Positions 58,701 through 64,000 of a stretch of 64,000 nt of DNA are shown here, one piece after another. The translations under genes and the position numbers were made by a program. Source of the DNA: Przewalskia tangutica (taxonomy: Eukaryota; Streptophyta; Magnoliopsida; Solanales; Solanaceae); contig CM056728.1 of NCBI GenBank assembly GCA_029844215.1, positions 60,179,789 to 60,243,788 on the forward strand, in the 5' to 3' direction. Under the pieces are notes generated by a model. That model did not search any database. It saw only the letters and a program-made list of their open reading frames with translations, and was not told where the DNA came from. The first letter of the stretch is position 1. Each line of letters starts with the position of its first letter.

Positions 58701-59157
58701 TTTCATTCTGATATTTTTAGTTTCACATACTCGGTTTTGTTATCTTGACCTCGCCTTGGGCTGCGTTCATGCCGCGAGTTGAGGTACACGATCGTTGATC
58801 CTAGCTCTCGAGTCCAGATTTAGCGTTTGGGAAGCTCCGTTTCTCGGAGGCTTATCGGTGGTATAGTCCGTCGTAGTAAGTGTTTACATTCGAGGGGTTT
58901 GGCGGGGCCACTGTTCGCCATTGTTGTCATATCATTCTTAGAAGTGCGTAATCTTTGTTGTGGCGGGGTTTGTAAAAAGGATTAAGCTTCGTATGTTGAA
59001 AAAGTTGTTATTTACATATATGCGAAAGGCAAGTCTTTCTCAGTTATTGTTTCATATTTCATAATATGTCTTGTATCGTTTATGTTCGTGATTACTCGAT
59101 GTTGTATCACCAGGGTGCGGGTAAGGCACGATCCACGGGCCGGAATCAGTCGTGACA
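55775..59157 (+). repeat. F 5' LTR
   Basis: It starts TGTTATACCCCGTATTTCC and ends CAGTCGTGACA, with a TATA box at 56169-56176, the 160-bp block at 57486-57640 and the ATGCGG-rich units at about 58190-58450. Several CAG/CTG sites read as CG. No gene is seen. Confidence 0.9.
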
Positions 59158-59161
59158 AAAG

Positions 59162-59173
59162 TGGTATCGAGCG
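59162..59173 (+). promoter_or_regulatory. Primer-binding site of F (altered reading)
   Basis: TGGTATCGAGCG lies four bases after the LTR. It shows the same deviation from TGGTATCAGAGC as D and G. Confidence 0.8.
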
Positions 59174-59359
59174 ATTAATCCTCGGAAAGTGTCTGATCGT
59201 ATCGATGAAGTCTTGATTATCGGTGTGTTGTGCACCACATCAATAATCGAGGAGGCTATAGGGTATTTAGGATTGGTTTCTATTCTTCTCACTCGAGATC
59301 GTGCCTTAGAAATTTGTGTTGTAAGTTGGACCCTCGGCGAAATTATTTCCCTTATCATT

Positions 59360-60075
59360 ATGCCTCGCGTAGGGCAAACCGGGCCCGGAGGGCAAAGCGC
59401 GGCCAGGAGGCTGCGAGTAGAGTTCAGAGGGTTACGAGGGCACAGGCCCAATCATCACCTGAGTTAGGTGCTTCGTTCGGGGATTTCTGCGACATCACTA
59501 GCCCCAGTAAAGTTTAGCACGGCGGCGATTCTCTGCGGCCATGATATTTGAACGCCGGTTCCACGACCGAGCAGAGAATATGGATTGCAAAGAGCGACCA
59601 CATTACTAGCTATGGATTTAACTACGGAGAGTATACCGATGTCTGCGAGTCTTGATGAATATCAGCGAGAGGTTGTGCAAGTAGTTCTTCGATTGAAGCG
59701 AGCATGGCTGCGTCACGAGCTTATACGGCGGTAGAAAGCGTAGAGATCGACGGGTTAACGAGGGCGAGAAGAGGCGGGCGGAAGGTCCTTTGGTAACTTT
59801 CGGCGAGTCACCTCACGTGATTTGATTATGCACAACCACAATGCGGAGTGGTCTTCCGGATTTCGGGGCGTTCGGGGTATGCGGGAGTTGGTTAGAACTC
59901 GAGCTTCGGTTCACATTTTGGCGCACGTCATCGGGAATGTCGTCTTTTAGTTGGTCTTGTTGTACTGCGGCCGTCGAGGGCCATGTGTCGAATGGGTGAC
60001 CTAGTAGGAGGACCTTGCCTTCGATCTGGTGGGTAGTTCGTCACCTTCCTTAGCTATCGCCTACAGGCGAGTTTG
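59360..60075 (+). pseudogene. F gag remnant
   Basis: ATG 59360 begins MPRVGQTGPGG, with RVQRVTRAQAQSS following in a shifted frame (about 59415-59460), the conserved Gag N-terminus of these elements. The LDEYQREVVQ-like region is near 59650-59690, and RSFGNF-like sequence near 59785. A damaged knuckle region is near 59930-59990. The capsid-type block present in D and H is missing, as in G. Frames change repeatedly, so no full Gag can be read. Confidence 0.72.
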
Positions 60076-60079
60076 ATTA

Positions 60080-60880
60080 GAACGACTAAGGGAGTGAAGC
60101 GATGAGATATAAATATATCTTTAACCTACAGAGATCTGTATGTGTGATAAGGTGAGTATACCTTAAGTGCTATGTTACGATGGCCAGTGTGTTAGTCGTG
60201 ATTAGATCATGGTTGTTTAGGAGTAAGATTTTGGGGATAGAGAAGGTGTGAGCCTTAGAGCTTCTACGTAAAGACCTTAGAGGTGAGGCCATCTCGAGAA
60301 AAGGTGTAATGTTATGTTTGACCCTTATCGGAGTGCATAGTGCGTGAGTTATGTTGGGATAGGTCACAGTAGTGTGGAGCGAAGGGGGTAGTTGAGCTAA
60401 GAAGACCGCTAGGTTTTGAAGCGTGATTAGTGAGATTGTTAGGATCGGGAGCTAGTATTGTGCGGCGTTGCGGGTCGGGTTGAGGCCACGTTGCGGGTCA
60501 ACCCGCGGTAGGTTTGGTGGTGGGGTCGGGTTGTGGTGGTCCGCCTTGTGTTAGGGTTGTGAGGGTGTTAGGCCCAAGTTTAGTTGACCCGTGACGAGTT
60601 CGTGGATCGTTCGACCGATGGTTGGGCCGAGGAGGTCAGTCGTGTTGTCTTCTAGCAAAGACCGTGTACTCGGCAGAGGGTTATGCGAGATGATATATCA
60701 GAAAAGTTGTAAGGCTGCAAGGGGTGCCTACCTTCACCTTATGTCAGACAGTGGAGCCAGTTGCGGTTTGTTTCTTTTACGGAGGTTTTACGAGCAAGGT
60801 TAGGAACTCGAGTAAGTCTCGAGAATCACATTCGCCTCGGGCGGTGTTTGGATTTCGAGGATAGTTGCGAGAATTGTTGT
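60080..60880 (+). other. F middle non-coding module
   Basis: It matches 1-430 of the window and the minus strand of about 40000-40800. The GGGTTGA/TCAACCC hairpin is near 60477-60505. No coding region is recognised. Confidence 0.72.
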
Positions 60881-60919
60881 CTCGGTTGAAGGAGTGTTTA
60901 AGCTACCATTTCGGTGTTC

Positions 60920-61480
60920 GGATGTCGCCTTATGAAGCCTTGTAGGCGGATGTGTGAGTCGCGGTCGATTGGTTCGATGTTGGCGAGATTGAGATAGTTG
61001 GTTGAGCTTGTTCCGGTATGTGGATAGAGTAAAGCTTGTCTAGAAGAGGTTACGGCGGCTCGAGAAATCGTGCGGATAATCGGCGGCGGCTTAGAGTTTA
61101 GGTTGACGGTCGATCTTGAAAGCACCACCGGGGTGGGTGTGACGATTTTGGAAGGCAGAGGAACTTAGCCCGAGTTACTTTGGGCGTTGAGTCCATGTGA
61201 AGAATAGGCGGGTTGCCTATATGTTAGCTTTGTCGTCGACTTAGGAAGCGGTATGTCCGGTCTTCGTATTGTTATGATCGGGAAAGTATCGGAGGTCCAT
61301 CCAGAGTGTTCCCGATTAATGATGACCACGTTAGAGATAGTAACCGAGTTTGAAGCGATGCTCAAGAGTTTGGGTGTACGGCCGCGATGATCGCATGCGA
61401 TCGGTACCATTTGTTGGAGTCGCTGAGAAGGTTTATGCCTCGGGCAAAGTGACAAAAGTGGTATCATGTGGTATGAATTG
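60920..61480 (+). pseudogene. Gypsy integrase C-terminal remnant (F)
   Basis: It reads a PYEAL...GWFDVGEIE-like stretch near 60926-60995, the segment before GPF near 61160, and VAYMLAL near 61212, with stops and shifts between. It is collinear with the A1 remnant. Confidence 0.7.
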
Positions 61481-61744
61481 AGTGTACGAGAAAGTGCGAC
61501 ACGTAAGGAAGAAGCGGCGTGTATGGCGGCGTAGATGTGATCATTTCTTTTGTGTGGAGAAAGTGCGAAGGAAGTATATTTTAGACCCGGTGAGAAGTGT
61601 TTTGTGGTGATGATTAGAGGTGTTTTCCTCGTGGACTTGGATGTAAGTATTTTGCGTGATTGTTTCGTGGCCATTGTGGCGAGGATTGTTTCGTAAGTAT
61701 GGTAGTGAAGACTATCTTGGCGCGTTTGTTTGAGACTTAGAAGG

Positions 61745-61776
61745 AACATTGGGACGAATGTTTCTAAGGAGGAGAA
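61745..61776 (+). promoter_or_regulatory. PPT-proximal hairpin and polypurine tract of F
   Basis: AACATTGGGACGAATGTT (61745-61762) has one base fewer than the other copies. The purine tract AAGGAGGAGAA (61766-61776) abuts the LTR. Confidence 0.8.
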
Positions 61777-64000
61777 TGTTATACCGTATTTCAGTATATG
61801 CGTCGGGGCGTGCGTGAAAATTTGAACTTGAGAAAGTAGCTTGGCGAAATTTATTTGTGCACAACACCCGATTAGAGTCGTTTTTTCGGCGAAACGTTTT
61901 CCACGACTTTCGTAGGGAATTTCCGGCTATGTCATTTTTAATTTTTGCGGATTTTTAGAGGCGAAACATTTTGGACCAACAAGAGGCGCCACTTGGCACC
62001 TCTCATTAGTGGCGGTAGAGTGGACGAAATGGTGACTATTTTGTCAAGTAGTTGGAAGGATATTTTGTGTGTATTTGGTTAAGGTGCAATTGGCAAAATC
62101 TTGGCCATCAACTTGCCTTGCACTTGGCAAGAACTTGGCCATTGGTTGGCCTTTGCTGAACTATAAATACCCCTTTTGAAGACTAATTCATCCACAAATT
62201 GCCTAAGTCTTGAAAGCTTCTTCCTCCCCCAGTGTAGTGCCTTGGCGAGAGCCCTCTTCCCTTGGCCGAGTTCCCAGGTGGGGTAGGCGAGGGTAGCCAC
62301 CACCACTCCTTGGGGTGCTAGCCGTGGGTACCCCACTGCTAGTTGCTTCGTATAATACCACTCTCTCTTGGTAGAAATACTCTCAAAGTATTGTTATAAT
62401 GCCCAAATTACCTTAGCCGTATACCTTGTAGTATTCTAAGGTTATACTTATCTGAAAAGCCGAAATACTATTATACTTCCCTTAGTCACAAAAACCGAAA
62501 CCTAAGGAAAATCTCCACGATTAGTTGGAGTATTAAGTAGAAGTTGGTTAGAACTTCTAAGGGTTGGTTGGAGCGGGTTGGAGTACACGGAGTAGGAGCT
62601 AAACCTTGCTCAGGATCGACATTTAAACTCGGATAATTATGGGCTTATCGAGGTAAATATCTTGTCCCTCTATTGTAATTGGAAATTACATGATTGTTAG
62701 ACTATATAGTTGAAGTATACTATATATATAGAGAACTGAACGTTGTTGTCGGCACTGTCTTTGGACTTAAGCTTTGAATAATAAGAAACCATTTGAAAGA
62801 AGAGTCTTATTGTATTTACATAGACGTATTCTGATGAGACTTGTGTAGCTTTTACGTGGAGTAGAATTGTACGTTCGGGTTAGATGTATAACCCCCGGTT
62901 GGCTTGGTAGCGGCCTCGATAAAGGAGGAGATTTCTGTTGTTGCGGGGAGTCTTCTGAATTTTACGTAGAATGTTCTCGAAGGGATCTAAATGTTAATAA
63001 GCGCCTTGTGGCCTTATAGGTTGAAGTACTACGTGTGGCGCGATCTGCGGCTAAGGAGTAGCGACGGTTTGAAGTACTTGGGCGTTTTGCTATTAGTCGA
63101 TACTCATCGCGAGGTATGTGAACCTCTTCCTATCTCTTCTAGCATGATATGTGTGAACTATGTAGTACGGTGAGCGTCATGTGCTAAATGTATTTGATTG
63201 GTTTAAAACATAAAGTGTTATAACGGCTTTATGGGAAGTTGGTTATGTGACTTTATGTTGGTAGAAGATACTTGTGGTTTTAAAAGGTAAGCGGTTTGAA
63301 CTATAAGCGGCTTGTTATGTGTTAATAAAGAACTTGAAGTATTTCAAAAGATTTTTGAATCATTTTGAAAGAAGAAGTAATACTTGGTTTTGAAAACTTA
63401 AGAGTTATACTAGCTTTATGGGAAGTTAGGTATAACGGCTTAAGAATGTTTCTTGATTTGAAATCAGAATGTGTATCGACAAACCAACTGCGGCGTTAAT
63501 AAAAGGAAATGTTTGTGATTAAGTATTATTAAAACGGAGAAACTTCCATCTGCATAGAAGCTAAGATGAGACAAAATGATATTTCCTAGATCACATTTTG
63601 TAATAAGATTGTTATAAGCAAGAATATCCTACTCACATATAAGACTTATGTTTCTCAGTTGTTTAAAAGAATTATATTCTTAAATGAATAAGACTATGAA
63701 CTACTGAAACCTTTCTAAAATAAGAAACGTGAATATTTGAAATTAGGCAAACTTGGGCGTTTGGAAAATAATGTTGTTACTTGATTTTACAAAGGTAAGT
63801 GTTTTAGTTTATTTAAAAAACGATCACTCTATTTTATACTACGGGTATTGTGTGACTTATGTGAAAGCAACGGATCTTTTAAAAGATTTAATGTATGAAG
63901 TACTTTAGGGGTAGATACGAACTTGTTAGCTTAAAGTACCTTGTGTGAATAACTTGATTGTGTTGGTTTGAGATAGCCTTGTAAATACTTTCTTGTTGAT
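61777..64000 (+). repeat. F 3' LTR (partial, window ends inside it)
   Basis: It starts TGTTATACCGTATTTC, with a TATA box at 62162-62169 and the 160-bp block at 63470-63622. It closely follows F's 5' LTR as far as the window runs. No gene is seen. Confidence 0.9.

Larger units (their letters stand above)
55775..64000 (+). mobile_element. F: non-autonomous family A element, right end cut by window
   Basis: The 5' LTR is 55775-59157 (3383 bp), the internal region 59158-61776 (2.6 kb) and the 3' LTR from 61777 on. The left duplication should be GTGAG (55770-55774). Internal size and order match G: gag remnant, middle module, integrase tail, 3' module, hairpin and purine tract. Protease, RT and RNase H are absent. 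Confidence 0.9.

Noticed and set aside
61165..61749. 194-codon minus-strand open frame
   Set aside because: It is antisense to the integrase tail and 3' module of F. The equivalent frame in A1 (625-1002) is shorter and shows no family resemblance.

Overview
The window is plant nuclear DNA made wholly of transposable elements, and I found no host gene in it. Evidence for a plant: Ty3/gypsy elements of the Tekay/Del chromovirus type with long LTRs (2.4-3.6 kb) and an initiator-tRNA-Met primer site, a Tork-like Ty1/copia element, a plant-type hAT transposon and a poly(A)-tailed non-LTR insertion. The layout fits pericentromeric or similar heterochromatin of a flowering plant. A eudicot such as a Solanaceae member is a weak guess from general appearance only.

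Layout. I use two related gypsy LTR families: A (starts TGTTATACCCC) and B (starts TGTTACACCCC). 1-4650 is the 3' part of a family A element (A1). 4651-8385 and 8386-9826 are two adjacent antisense family B LTR pieces; the first holds a 2.1-kb poly(A)-tailed insertion (5200-7295) whose empty site is preserved in the second. 9827-10635 and 54681-55774 are two parts of one copia element. It is split in its reverse transcriptase by gypsy element H (10636-54680, TSD TAAGT).

H is about 8.8 kb when its guests are removed. Its 5' LTR holds a 3.4-kb hAT transposon (11574-15011, TSD ATTGTAAT) and a solo B LTR, C (16496-29640, TSD ATCTG). C is itself interrupted by a full-length A element, D (17270-26922, TSD AGAAG), the only element here with gag-protease-RT-RNase H-integrase. 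H's 3' LTR holds antisense B element E (34390-53048, TSD ATTTA), which in turn holds antisense A element G (35689-45202). The copia 3' LTR is cut at 55774 by a further A element, F, which runs off the right edge. Nesting reaches four levels and gives an order of insertion.

How the parts relate. D could have supplied enzymes. A1, F, G (family A) and H, E (family B) have gag remnants and long non-coding modules but no protease, RT or RNase H, so they look like non-autonomous partners. They share a middle module and a 3' module that D lacks.

A technical warning. Copies of the same element differ mainly at CAG/CTG/CCAG/CCTG motifs, which appear as CGA, CG or shortened forms in patches (about 17.3-24.0 kb, 34.8-45.2 kb, 55.8-64 kb, 1-4.6 kb). 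This looks more like long-read base-calling error at CHG-methylated cytosines than natural decay. Many apparent frameshifts, above all in D, may therefore not be real.
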